Assembly: GCA_964494505.1 (NCBI GenBank)
Contig: CAZBRO010000018.1
Location: 1 to 64,000, forward strand
From: CAIYRG01 sp964494505
GTDB taxonomy: Bacteria; Pseudomonadota; Alphaproteobacteria; Micropepsales; Micropepsaceae
Reading direction: 5' to 3'
DNA: 64,000 nucleotides
Position 1 is the stretch's first letter. Each line of letters opens with the position of its first letter. The notes beneath the pieces are model-generated. The model saw nothing but the letters and a program-made list of their open reading frames with translations, was not told the DNA's origin and made no database searches. This document shows positions 53,612-60,948 of the stretch, one piece after another. The position numbers and the translations under genes are program-made.

Positions 53612-54563
53612 CTCCACGCTTGGGCCACTCGAATCCAAGACGGTCAAGGCCAAGGCCGATTTCTGGGCGCGCATGGCCGAGGTCCATCCCCGCCGCTCTC
53701 TGGTGCTGTTCGGCATCGGAACCGCGCTCGGCTTGGGGATTGCCGCCTACGGCCTCTTCACCGCGGCCGGCACGCGCATCGCTGGCGTACCGGCCGAAGA
53801 CATCGCCCTGATCAACGGCCGGCACATCCTGCGCAGCGACTTCATCGCGCAGACGCAGATCGAAACCGCGATGCCCTACGAAATGACCACCAAGGAACAG
53901 CGCATGAAGGTGCTGGGCGAGATGATCGATGAGGAGCTGCTGGTGCAGCGCGGCCTCGAAACCGATCTTGCCGCCTCCGACCCCGACGTGCGCGCGGCCG
54001 AAGTCGCGGGCGTGCAGCTTCAGGTCGATGCCGACGTGCTGGCGCAGGCCCCCTCCGACGAGCAGCTCGAGGCCTATTTCAAGGCCCACATGGACAAATA
54101 TTCCGGTGAAGGAATCATGGCGCTCCGCGACCTCGTGATCAAACCGGGCGACGAATTGACCGCCGATCAGGCGATGGCCAAGGCGAAACAGGCAGCCGAA
54201 GCCTTCCGCAAGGGCGATGGCAGCGACAATGTCGCGGCAACCTACAGCTTCAAGGATTCCGGCAAGATCGAGCGCGGCGATTTGTTCGATTTCGCGGTGA
54301 AGATCAAGCTCAGTGCCCCGCTTTATGCGGTGGCCTCGAAGCTCCAGGCCCGCCAGGCCTCCGAGCCGATCACGGAGGGGGGCGAAGTCCATCTTCTGCT
54401 CATGGAGAAGCGTCAGGCGCCGGCCGAGCGCAGCTTCAAGGAAGCCCGCGACGCCGTGATCCAGGACTTCAAGAAGGAGGAGCAGACCCGGGTCGAAAAC
54501 GCCAATCTCACCTATCTGAAAAGCAAGGCCGACATCCAGCTCGCGCCGGAGTTCCGGCAATGA
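53604..54563 (+). CDS. PpiC/SurA-type peptidyl-prolyl isomerase, membrane-anchored, 319 residues
   Basis: ATG 53604 overlaps the cytochrome stop by 8 bases. A single N-terminal helix (LVLFGIGTALGLGIAAYGLF) is followed by a SurA-N-like segment (INGRHILRSDFIAQTQIETA, MKVLGEMIDEELLVQRGLE) and a parvulin-like domain (MALRDLVIKPGDELTADQAM, then EPITEGGEVHLLLMEKRQAP). Such proteins fold or deliver exported partners. Sitting between a cytochrome and HupE, with both junctions overlapping, it is likely to serve one of them. The parvulin domain looks degenerate, so isomerase activity is uncertain. Confidence 0.75.
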   Translation: MVDSTLGPLESKTVKAKADFWARMAEVHPRRSLVLFGIGTALGLGIAAYGLFTAAGTRIAGVPAEDIALINGRHILRSDFIAQTQIETAMPYEMTTKEQRMKVLGEMIDEELLVQRGLETDLAASDPDVRAAEVAGVQLQVDADVLAQAPSDEQLEAYFKAHMDKYSGEGIMALRDLVIKPGDELTADQAMAKAKQAAEAFRKGDGSDNVAATYSFKDSGKIERGDLFDFAVKIKLSAPLYAVASKLQARQASEPITEGGEVHLLLMEKRQAPAERSFKEARDAVIQDFKKEEQTRVENANLTYLKSKADIQLAPEFRQ

Positions 54564-55777
54564 GGGCGTGGTCCCGCTTTCTTGTTGCGCTGTGCATCAT
54601 CCTCGGCATCGCGCCGCAGGCCTTCGCCCACACCAAGAGCGAAACCCAATCGGTGTGGCGTATCGTGGGCTCGACGGTCCACATCGCCTACACGATTCCC
54701 GACATCGAACTGCCGCGGCTGGCCCATCCCGACCGCACGCCCGCAAGCGACGCCGACATCATCGATTATGTGCGCCGGAATGTTTCGGTGCTCGAAGACG
54801 GCCAGCCCTGCCAGCGCAGCGAGGACGTGCGGCCGGTGGGCGCGTCCTCCGGCTTCCGCCGCTTCGAACTCGCCTACACGTGCAAAGACCCGGAGAAGAT
54901 GCAGATTCATTCCTCGGCGTTCTTTCCGGTGGTGCCGACGCACGTCACCTACGCGCAGGTCATCACCGACAAGGGCGAGCTGATTTCGCAGCTTTTGACC
55001 GCCAATCAGCAGACGCTGGCGCTGGCGTCGGCTTCGGGCCAGAGCCCGCTGCAGAATGCGAGCTTCCTGCAATACATCGCCATGGGGATCGATCACATCT
55101 TCACGGGCTACGATCACCAGGCGTTCCTGCTGGCGCTGGTGCTGCTGTCGAGCCGGTTGCGCGATCTCATCTTCGTGGTGACGGGCTTTACCATCGGCCA
55201 CAGCATTTCGCTCAGTCTCGCGGTCACCGGCGTGATCCGGCCGCATGCGGAATATATCGATTCGCTGGTCGGGCTCACGATTGCGCTGATCGCAGCGGAG
55301 AACATCGCCGACAGCGCCCATCGACGAGGTACGGTTGCGCTCGCCTTCGGCGCCATCATGCTCGCCTTCGCGCTCGGCAGCTTCGCCGGGCTGCACGGGC
55401 TGCCGTTCTATCTGGTGATCGGAGCGGCGATCTTCGCCACCAATTACATGATGATGGCGGGCTTCATCAAAGATGCGGCGCGCTTGCGCCTGGTGGTGAC
55501 GCTTATTTTCGGCACCATCCACGGGTTCAGCTTCGCCGCCAATTTGCTGGAGATGAGGCTGCCCGCGGGAAGGCTCGCGGAATTGCTGGTGGGCTTCAAT
55601 GTCGGCGTCGAAATCGGCCAGCTCGCGGTGGTTGGCGTTCTTCTCACCGGCCTCGCGCTGTTGCGGCATTTCAAGCTGACGCTGCCCCGCCCCATCACGG
55701 TGGACGTGATGAGCGCGGTCCTGATCGCGCTCGGGCTCTATTGGTTCGTCAGCCGCGGCTACGCGGTGGTGGTGTAA
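54560..55777 (+). CDS. HupE/UreJ-family membrane protein, 405 residues
   Basis: ATG overlaps the previous stop (ATGA). A signal peptide (FLVALCIILGIAPQAFA) leads to a periplasmic domain of about 150 residues, then six to seven helices. The helical part holds the family signature YIAMGIDHIFTGYDHQAFLL, GFTIGHSISLSLAVTG, FGTIHGFSFAANLLEM and LVGFNVGVEIGQL; the H-x-x-x-G-x-D-H and F-x-x-x-H-G-x-x-x-A motifs are those thought to bind Ni or other metals in HupE/UreJ. Role: metal (nickel/cobalt or copper) transport or delivery is the usual proposal. No hydrogenase or urease is in the window. Confidence 0.85.
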   Translation: MRAWSRFLVALCIILGIAPQAFAHTKSETQSVWRIVGSTVHIAYTIPDIELPRLAHPDRTPASDADIIDYVRRNVSVLEDGQPCQRSEDVRPVGASSGFRRFELAYTCKDPEKMQIHSSAFFPVVPTHVTYAQVITDKGELISQLLTANQQTLALASASGQSPLQNASFLQYIAMGIDHIFTGYDHQAFLLALVLLSSRLRDLIFVVTGFTIGHSISLSLAVTGVIRPHAEYIDSLVGLTIALIAAENIADSAHRRGTVALAFGAIMLAFALGSFAGLHGLPFYLVIGAAIFATNYMMMAGFIKDAARLRLVVTLIFGTIHGFSFAANLLEMRLPAGRLAELLVGFNVGVEIGQLAVVGVLLTGLALLRHFKLTLPRPITVDVMSAVLIALGLYWFVSRGYAVVV

Positions 55778-55810
55778 GATACGTCTCCACGTAAGCCGCC
55801 AATCGGCTTC

Positions 55811-55842
55811 GGGGAGGGGACATTGCGAACCGTCCCCTCCCC
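55811..55842. terminator. Bidirectional terminator-like hairpin
   Basis: GGGGAGGGGAC (55811-55821) and GTCCCCTCCCC (55832-55842) are exact complements around a 10-base loop, lying between two convergent genes. There is no U-run, but the 11-bp GC stem between convergent units fits a transcription stop for both sides. Confidence 0.65.
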
Positions 55843-55903
55843 GGAATTCATTCTCGCTGCGCTCGATAAATTTCGACCCTCTCTCAAGGGGCGGGTTGAG
55901 TTT

Positions 55904-56395
55904 TTACACGAACCCGATGAAGCGCCCGCAGATCACCACGCAGAGCCAGAACGCCATCGACAGGCTTCCCTGAAAGCGCGCCGCGGCCGGCGGGATGGGG
56001 TCCCTATCCCACACGCGCACGTTCCTGAACGTCACATATTGGAAGACCAGCATGTTGATGCCGGCAAGCAGCATCAGGATCATCTTCGCGTCGAAGAAGG
56101 CGATGCCGAAATAGGTCATCGGCTTCGACATCCACAGCATCGACCCGAAAATCGCGGCAATGACGAAGGCCGTCCAGGTCCAGGGCAGCATTTCGTCAGC
56201 CACCTCCGTCACCGGCCGGTTCCGCCAGATGAGTCCCATCAGCCGCATGTCGAGACGGACGATCGAGCCCAGCACGAACACGATGGCGATGACGTGAATG
56301 GTTTCGAAGGCGGGGAACATCCAGAACGAGCTGCGGATGTCATCCGAGAATTGCAGGTCGTTGATCCACTGAAAGGCGTTGACGATGAGATTCAT
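55904..56395 (-). CDS. DUF6644-like four-helix membrane protein, 163 residues
   Basis: Four hydrophobic helices. Helix 1-2 region: FETIHVIAIVFVLGSIVRLD and MRLMGL; helix 3: SMLWMSKPMTYFGIAFFDAK; helix 4 ends CGRFIGFV. The same pattern (T/S-x-H...G...R-x-x-G, W, K, terminal G-R-x-x-x-Y/F) recurs in the two other small membrane proteins here and in the C-terminal domain of the 481-residue protein. The helix-1 His and other polar residues could hold haem or copper; this is inference. Second gene of a pair behind an FNR box; RBS GGGAG 6 bases before the ATG. Confidence 0.75.
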   Translation of the reverse strand: MNLIVNAFQWINDLQFSDDIRSSFWMFPAFETIHVIAIVFVLGSIVRLDMRLMGLIWRNRPVTEVADEMLPWTWTAFVIAAIFGSMLWMSKPMTYFGIAFFDAKMILMLLAGINMLVFQYVTFRNVRVWDRDPIPPAAARFQGSLSMAFWLCVVICGRFIGFV

Positions 56396-56454
56396 GGGAA
56401 GCTCCCGCTAATCGGTGTTGATGCATATGTCTGAATGGGACCTGCGCCGCCGGC

Positions 56455-56976
56455 TCATTGCTGTCCCGCCTGGCGCAAATCGAGATAGGCGATCATGCGT
56501 CCGGCCGCGGCGATGCCGATCCAGAGCACCAGCGAAACGCTCGCCAGCACATTCGCCATGGCGCGGTGATCGGGCGAGTTCCAATAGTTCGGGTCCTTCT
56601 TGATCGTGCTCTCGTAATACATGGTGATCACCACCGTGATGAGCAGCATGACCATCTTGGTCCTGAAGCCGACATTCAGAAGCTCGCGCTGAGGCTCGGC
56701 GATCGTCTGCAGCGTGCCGGTGAGGAAGAGCGCGATCAGCGCGCCCCAGAACCAGGGCATCAGATGCCGCGTCAATTGGGCGAAGGTCTGCCGCGTGCCC
56801 GTGACGCCGAGGAGCCTCAGATTGAGCAACCCCACCGCCATCATGACGATGGCCACCGATATGATGTGGACGGATTGAGAGATCGGAATGATCAGCCACG
56901 TCCAGAAGTTCGTGGTGTCCGACAGAAACGCATTGAGGGACGTCTGAGACAGCCAGTCGGTAAATCCTTGAAACAT
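56455..56976 (-). CDS. DUF6644-like four-helix membrane protein, 173 residues
   Basis: ATG 56976 (GGGG upstream) is chosen over a TTG two codons earlier. Helices carry ISQSVHIISVAIVMMAVGLL then NLRLLGVTG, a FWGALIALFLTGTLQTIAEP stretch, FRTKMVMLLITVVITMYYE and the C-terminal ALSLVLWIGIAAAGRMIAYL-type end. Paralogue of the 163- and 160-residue proteins with the shared S-V-H, R-x-x-G, K-M and GRMIAYL marks. First gene after the FNR/FixK box at 57121-57134, so induction under low oxygen is expected. Confidence 0.75.
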   Translation of the reverse strand: MFQGFTDWLSQTSLNAFLSDTTNFWTWLIIPISQSVHIISVAIVMMAVGLLNLRLLGVTGTRQTFAQLTRHLMPWFWGALIALFLTGTLQTIAEPQRELLNVGFRTKMVMLLITVVITMYYESTIKKDPNYWNSPDHRAMANVLASVSLVLWIGIAAAGRMIAYLDLRQAGQQ

Positions 56977-57120
56977 CGCCAACCCCGCAAATTGAGTAGA
57001 CCCAATCTTCCTTGCTCAGCCGGCCAGGGACCGTTTCCGCGATTTAAGCGGATGCGCGGACGCCTGAACATGCCCCTGCCGCTGCACGGGAGCAGTCTTC
57101 TTCGCCGGGCGGAATCGGCC

Positions 57121-57134
57121 TTGATCCAAATCAA
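57121..57134 (-). promoter_or_regulatory. FNR/FixK box
   Basis: TTGATCCAAATCAA is a perfect palindromic match to the FNR/FixK/ANR consensus TTGAT-N4-ATCAA. It lies about 145 bases upstream of ATG 56976 and downstream of the terminator of the preceding unit, so it most likely activates the two DUF6644-like genes when oxygen is low. A good -10 hexamer at class II distance is not obvious. Confidence 0.75.
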
Positions 57135-57196
57135 GCGCGCGCAGACGCCGCAGCAAGAACAGACGTTCCGCGCGCGGAAGCTCGCCCCGGACAGTC

Positions 57197-57236
57197 AAAA
57201 AAAACGCCGCCTCCCGGACAGCCGGAAGGCGGCGTT
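57197..57236 (-). terminator. Rho-independent terminator
   Basis: On the minus strand ACGCCGCCT-T-CCGG-CTGT-CCGG-G-AGGCGGCGT is followed by eight T residues. It ends the transcript carrying the 481-, 34- and 160-residue genes and separates it from the FNR-box promoter. Confidence 0.92.
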
Positions 57237-57287
57237 ATATGACTTCAAGGTGCCCATCTGGAGCCGGGATAAACCGGCTCCATGGCC

Positions 57288-57770
57288 TTACGCGTGGTAC
57301 AGCTGTCCGAGATATGCCGTCAGGCGGCCCGCGATGAGAACGGCGCCCCACACCAGGGCAGTCGCCGCCACCACCCGCATCCCGCGCGAGGTCACGGCCC
57401 CGGCCGCGCTCCAGGACGGCGTGTCGCGGTTCAGCGTCTTCTGGAAATACCACGTCATGACCACACCGACCACGACGAGGGAAAATTTCCATTGGAACAA
57501 GCCGTCGGCCATGTATTTGGCCGGCTTCGATGCCCACAGCGTGAAGCCGCTATAGACCTGCATCGCGATGCCGGTCCAGATGATGGGAAGAAGTCTCGGC
57601 AGCGAGGTGTAGGGGATCGTGCGAAACAACCCCAGCACACGCATGCAGATGATGAAGGTAAGTCCGACGACAAGCGCGTTTCCGAACGCATGAATCGTCA
57701 GCGCGAAGGGCCAACCCCAGGATTCCCTGACCCACGTCGCGTAATCGGTACTTTGGATCCAGTCGAGCAT
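57288..57770 (-). CDS. DUF6644-like four-helix membrane protein, 160 residues
   Basis: ATG 57770 follows AGGGAGG. Helix 1 region LTIHAFGNALVVGLTFIICM then RVLGLF; helix 3 IWTGIAMQVYSGFTLWASKP; then FQWKFSLVVVGVVMTWYFQK and the end VLIAGRLTAYLGQL. It shares the T-I-H, R-x-L-G-L, K and GRLTAYL marks with its paralogues. Third gene of a transcript from 59360 that ends at the terminator at 57197. Confidence 0.75.
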   Translation of the reverse strand: MLDWIQSTDYATWVRESWGWPFALTIHAFGNALVVGLTFIICMRVLGLFRTIPYTSLPRLLPIIWTGIAMQVYSGFTLWASKPAKYMADGLFQWKFSLVVVGVVMTWYFQKTLNRDTPSWSAAGAVTSRGMRVVAATALVWGAVLIAGRLTAYLGQLYHA

Positions 57771-57798
57771 TTCCGCCTCCCTTGCAGAAATTCCTTGG

Positions 57799-57903
57799 CT
57801 AAAGCCCGGATTTATCCACGGCCTTGTTCAAGAGATATAAGCCTGTGAACGAGATGCCGAGGACAACGATTGCGACGGCAATGACCAGCAAAAGTAAAGC
57901 CAT
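57799..57903 (-). CDS. 34-residue single-helix membrane peptide
   Basis: ATG 57903 with GGGGGG 5 bases upstream. The peptide MALLLLVIAVAIVVLGISFT-GLYLLNKAVDKSGL is one membrane helix with a short polar tail. Its place, 11 bases after the 481-residue membrane protein and 28 bases before the 160-residue one, suggests a small stabilising subunit of a membrane complex, in the manner of CydX, CcoQ or KdpF. That comparison is by size and context only. Confidence 0.7.
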   Translation of the reverse strand: MALLLLVIAVAIVVLGISFTGLYLLNKAVDKSGL

Positions 57904-57914
57904 GTTATCCCCCC

Positions 57915-59360
57915 TTACACGTAGGGCAGCAAGCGGCCGCCCATGATGACCCCGATCCAGGCAAACAGGACCAGAGCGGCGACCCACTTGGCGCTCGCCG
58001 GCGCATCCTCTCCCGCCTTAACCCGCCATAGCGAATCGGACAGGGAGAAATAGAGAACCGCGATCGCGCCGATTGGTAGCAGGATCATCTTCGGGATGAA
58101 CGTGGTCTCGTTTACGTACCGGAACGTGTCGGCCATCAGCATGAGCATGCCGGTGAAGATATTCATCGTCACCCCGAACACGCCCAAGGGAAGTATTCGG
58201 TGCACAGCGGAGAACGGCACCGATTTCCAGAAGCCGAAGATCCGCAGGAACACCGCCGTCACCGTACCGAACACGAGCGAATAACCGAAGAAATGCACGG
58301 TCTGCCAGGGCACGAACCAGATCACGTTGTTGATCAGGCTTTCGATGGCGGGGCTGACATAGCCGGCCACGTCCGTCGGCGGAGCTTCGGTGCGGATTTC
58401 CGGATGATTGATCTGGCCGCCGCGATGGCCGGTTTCGGCCATGACGCCCAAGGTGACGATGGCAAGAACCAGCACCACATTGAGGGACGTCTTCGAGAAG
58501 CGCCCGAGATAACGATAGCGCCAGACCTCGATCCAGGCCGCGATGCCGGTTGCGCCGAGCCCGAACAGCGAAGCCAGCGCCATGTCGCGGTGGGCGTTGA
58601 TCAGCGGATCCATTCCAGCCGGATATTTCGAGATGGACGGGATCGTCGAAAGCGCCCACATCGCAGCCGCACCCGTGACGTAGGTCGGGATGCCCAGAAT
58701 GGCAGCGATGGTGAAAAGCACCAGGCTCGCGCGCTTCATGACGTCGTTGTTCATGAAAAGCGCGGTCAGGTAGAAGCCGAGCGAGATCGTGAATCCGACC
58801 GTCGGGAAGTGATTCAAGATCATGTGGACATGCGACCATGCCTGGGGCGTGTTCGTGTTGTCCGGAATGTCGCTGGCCGACGCCGCATTGGCGGCCTTGG
58901 CCACCACGGTCCGAAGCTCGGGATGGTTGATCTCCCAGCCCATCTCGCCCACGATGATCATCAGCAGCAGCGTCACCGCCGCGAGGCCGAGGACTAGGTT
59001 GAGCGACTGCTGGGTCAGCTTTCCCGTGGTGCGCGCCTGCATCAGCTGAAGCCCCGCGATGACGCCGGTCGCGATCAGTGCGAGAAGCGCTGCATAACTC
59101 CAGGTCAGATGCGTGGCCACGTTTTCGTGGGAAATACGCATGTCCTGCGCCAGGTCGGCCGCAGAACCGGTGCCGCTGAAATAGGTCGGAATGGCCAGCA
59201 CGGCCAGAATGGCGAAAGCCGCGAAGCAGGTCTGCTTCAGGCCCTCATTACCGGTCTTCAAACCCGCAATGTACAAACCGAAAACCAACAGAAACCCGAC
59301 GGACGGGAAGACACTTACAAGCATGTGCAAGTGCGACCAAGACTCCGGGATTAAATGCAT
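57915..59360 (-). CDS. Multi-domain polytopic membrane protein with DUF6644-like C-terminus, 481 residues
   Basis: ATG 59360 has GGGGGGG 5 bases upstream. Twelve or so helices fall into three parts. Parts 1 and 2 are an internal duplication: each begins W-S-H-x-H-M (SWSHLHMLVSVFPSVGFLL near residue 7; AWSHVHMILNHFPTVGFTI near 173) and carries an INHPE segment (GWEINHPELRT; GGQINHPEIRT); the layout recalls DUF2231-type haem-associated domains. Part 3 (about 340-481) matches the small neighbours: WQTVHFFGYSLVFG, RIFGFW, FIPKMILLP and the terminal GGRLLPYV. A fused core subunit of a membrane complex is the simplest reading; conserved His suggest haem b or metal. Confidence 0.8.
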   Translation of the reverse strand: MHLIPESWSHLHMLVSVFPSVGFLLVFGLYIAGLKTGNEGLKQTCFAAFAILAVLAIPTYFSGTGSAADLAQDMRISHENVATHLTWSYAALLALIATGVIAGLQLMQARTTGKLTQQSLNLVLGLAAVTLLLMIIVGEMGWEINHPELRTVVAKAANAASASDIPDNTNTPQAWSHVHMILNHFPTVGFTISLGFYLTALFMNNDVMKRASLVLFTIAAILGIPTYVTGAAAMWALSTIPSISKYPAGMDPLINAHRDMALASLFGLGATGIAAWIEVWRYRYLGRFSKTSLNVVLVLAIVTLGVMAETGHRGGQINHPEIRTEAPPTDVAGYVSPAIESLINNVIWFVPWQTVHFFGYSLVFGTVTAVFLRIFGFWKSVPFSAVHRILPLGVFGVTMNIFTGMLMLMADTFRYVNETTFIPKMILLPIGAIAVLYFSLSDSLWRVKAGEDAPASAKWVAALVLFAWIGVIMGGRLLPYV

Positions 59361-59618
59361 GTAAGCCCCCCCAAAGTGTTTTGTGTGCTGTGCCGAGAAT
59401 TCAAGCAATTGTCAATGTTTTTAATCTCTTCAGCCGGACCCGAACACCGAATTTCCGGCATGGCTTCCATATGCGTTCCGCATCGCTCGAACTTCGCGTC
59501 GGTGCATGTGGCAGAGGCTTCAAATATCCTGGAACCGGCACTTGCACGACGTGCTTCGCGGCTCGCGGAAAGCCATTGCGACGGGCGAACCGAGGCCTCG
59601 GATGCGATCATTTGCCGC

Positions 59619-60035
59619 CTACCTTTCACAGGCTTCCTCGCCCGGCGTCTGCAGCCACAGGACGCCCTTCGCGGGCTGACCGTTGACGATCAAGGGCTGG
59701 TCGTCGGCGAGCAGGCCGCCCGTCCCGCCATCCTTCCGGGGATGGATGCCGAGCGAGATCTTGTCGCCGGGCTTGAGCAGCCGGCTGGTCCAGCCGCCAC
59801 GCGCCAGTACGGTAGGCGAGGCCCCTTCGATCTGCCAGCTCGCGAGCCCCGCTTTGGCATTGTCGGCCAGCACCTCGATGGTGACGTGCGGGCTCGTCCA
59901 GGAATATTCCTTGACCGTGCCCGAGAGCGTCACCGTCTTCTCGCGCTCGTACATGGCGAAGGAGTGGTGGGCAAAAGCAGGCGGGCAGCCGATGCAGGCT
60001 GCCGCCAGGATCAATGCAAGACTTGCCGCTTTCAC
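59619..60035 (-). CDS. DUF6152-family secreted protein, 138 residues
   Basis: GTG 60035 (GGAGA 7 bases upstream) gives a signal peptide ending CPPAFA just before the family motif AHHSFAMYEREKTVTLSGTV, KEYSWTSPHVTIEV and a final GVLWLQTP. The double His right after the signal cleavage site could bind copper at the mature N-terminus, as in other proteins that begin with exposed His. Same strand as the membrane redox genes but 258 bases upstream; members of this family often neighbour DUF6644 genes. Function unknown. Confidence 0.85.
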   Translation of the reverse strand: MKAASLALILAAACIGCPPAFAHHSFAMYEREKTVTLSGTVKEYSWTSPHVTIEVLADNAKAGLASWQIEGASPTVLARGGWTSRLLKPGDKISLGIHPRKDGGTGGLLADDQPLIVNGQPAKGVLWLQTPGEEACER

Positions 60036-60187
60036 GCGCTCGTCTCCATGCAAGTGGACGGAGAGGCCCAACTTACTTGCTATACGCGATCCGAGGCCCG
60101 GTCCCTCACGCCCGCCAAGCGCTTGAGGGCAACCCGCCTTTGGTGCGTATATAACAGGAAACCCCCTTGCTTTGGGAGCGAGACCGC

Positions 60188-60487
60188 ATGACCGAACGGA
60201 TTGACGCGCTGCTCAAGGGCCTGAAGACCGCCGCCCTCGACCGCGATCTTTCCCGCCTGGAATCCCACGTCTGGGCCCGGATCGACCGCAAGAAAAGTGC
60301 GGACATTTTCGCCGGCCGCGGTTTCCAGATCCAGCTCGCGGTCACCTGCGGGGCGCTTCTGATCGGGCTGGCAATCGCGGAGATTTCCGGAATGGAGCCC
60401 ATGACCCGCCCGCTCAACAGCGAGATCGTGGTGCTGTCCGACGACGGCCAGCTCGCGCCGTCGGTCCGGCTCGAGGGCGGAATTTGA
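60188..60487 (+). CDS. CnrY-like short membrane protein, putative anti-sigma factor, 99 residues
   Basis: ATG 60188. A charged cytoplasmic N-terminus of about 50 residues (MTERIDALLKGLKTAALDRD, LESHVWARIDRKKS) precedes one helix (FQIQLAVTCGALLIGLAIAE) and a short periplasmic tail. Size and topology match CnrY, the anti-sigma factor of the Cupriavidus nickel/cobalt system; sequence similarity is not evident to me. It overlaps the next gene by ATGA-like 4 bases and sits first in the Y-X-H order. Confidence 0.7.
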   Translation: MTERIDALLKGLKTAALDRDLSRLESHVWARIDRKKSADIFAGRGFQIQLAVTCGALLIGLAIAEISGMEPMTRPLNSEIVVLSDDGQLAPSVRLEGGI

Positions 60488-60948
60488 ACCCCTTCTGGCG
60501 CAATCTTGCGATCACCATCGTGGTCGCGCTGCTGGCCGGCGGCATCGGCGGCTGGATGGGCGCCCAGAACGCCCTCGACACCGATTCGCAAAGTCTCCCC
60601 TTGCGCCAGACCGTGCATGAAATCGTCGCCCGCGATCTCAAGCTCACGGCGGACCAGAGCAAGGAAATCCAGGCCATCGAAGATAAATATTACGACCGCC
60701 GCACCGCGCTCCGGCTGGATGTCACGAATGCCAATCGCGAACTCGCCGACGCGCTGATGGCCGACATGGCGTTCGGCCGCGAAGCCCAGCAGGCGAGCAA
60801 TCACGTCGAGCGGGGCTTGGGCGAACTGCAACGCGCCACCATCCTCTACGTCCTGGAAGTGCGCGACGTGCTGACGCCCCAACAGCAGATGGTCTACGAC
60901 CGCAAGGTCCGGGAGACATTGACGACCGCGGCCTCGCCGAGATCGTGA
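60484..60948 (+). CDS. CnrX-like periplasmic metal sensor (Metal_resist family), 154 residues
   Basis: N-terminal anchor (AITIVVALLAGGIGGWMGA) then an all-helical domain: LPLRQTVHEIVARDLKLTAD, QSKEIQAIEDKYYDRRTALR, HVERGLGELQRATILYVLEV and VLTPQQQMVYDRKVRE. The L-T-x-x-Q ... R ... L-T-P-x-Q-x-x-x-Y/F-D pattern is the Spy/CpxP/CnrX heavy-metal-resistance fold. In CnrX the domain binds Ni or Co and releases the anti-sigma factor. Here potential ligands are His44-like and Glu residues of helix 1; the metal is unknown. Confidence 0.8.
   Translation: MNPFWRNLAITIVVALLAGGIGGWMGAQNALDTDSQSLPLRQTVHEIVARDLKLTADQSKEIQAIEDKYYDRRTALRLDVTNANRELADALMADMAFGREAQQASNHVERGLGELQRATILYVLEVRDVLTPQQQMVYDRKVRETLTTAASPRS

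Noticed and set aside
41973..57180. The palindrome TTCCGCGCGCGGAA found after epmA (41973) and near 57164
   Set aside because: Only two copies, short and GC-rich; likely chance or simple hairpins, with no shared context.
60072..60187. An ECF-type autoregulated promoter (GGGCAACC ... CGTATAT) upstream of the cnrY-like gene
   Set aside because: The hexamers look right but are only 11 bases apart, shorter than the usual 15-17, so I did not annotate it.
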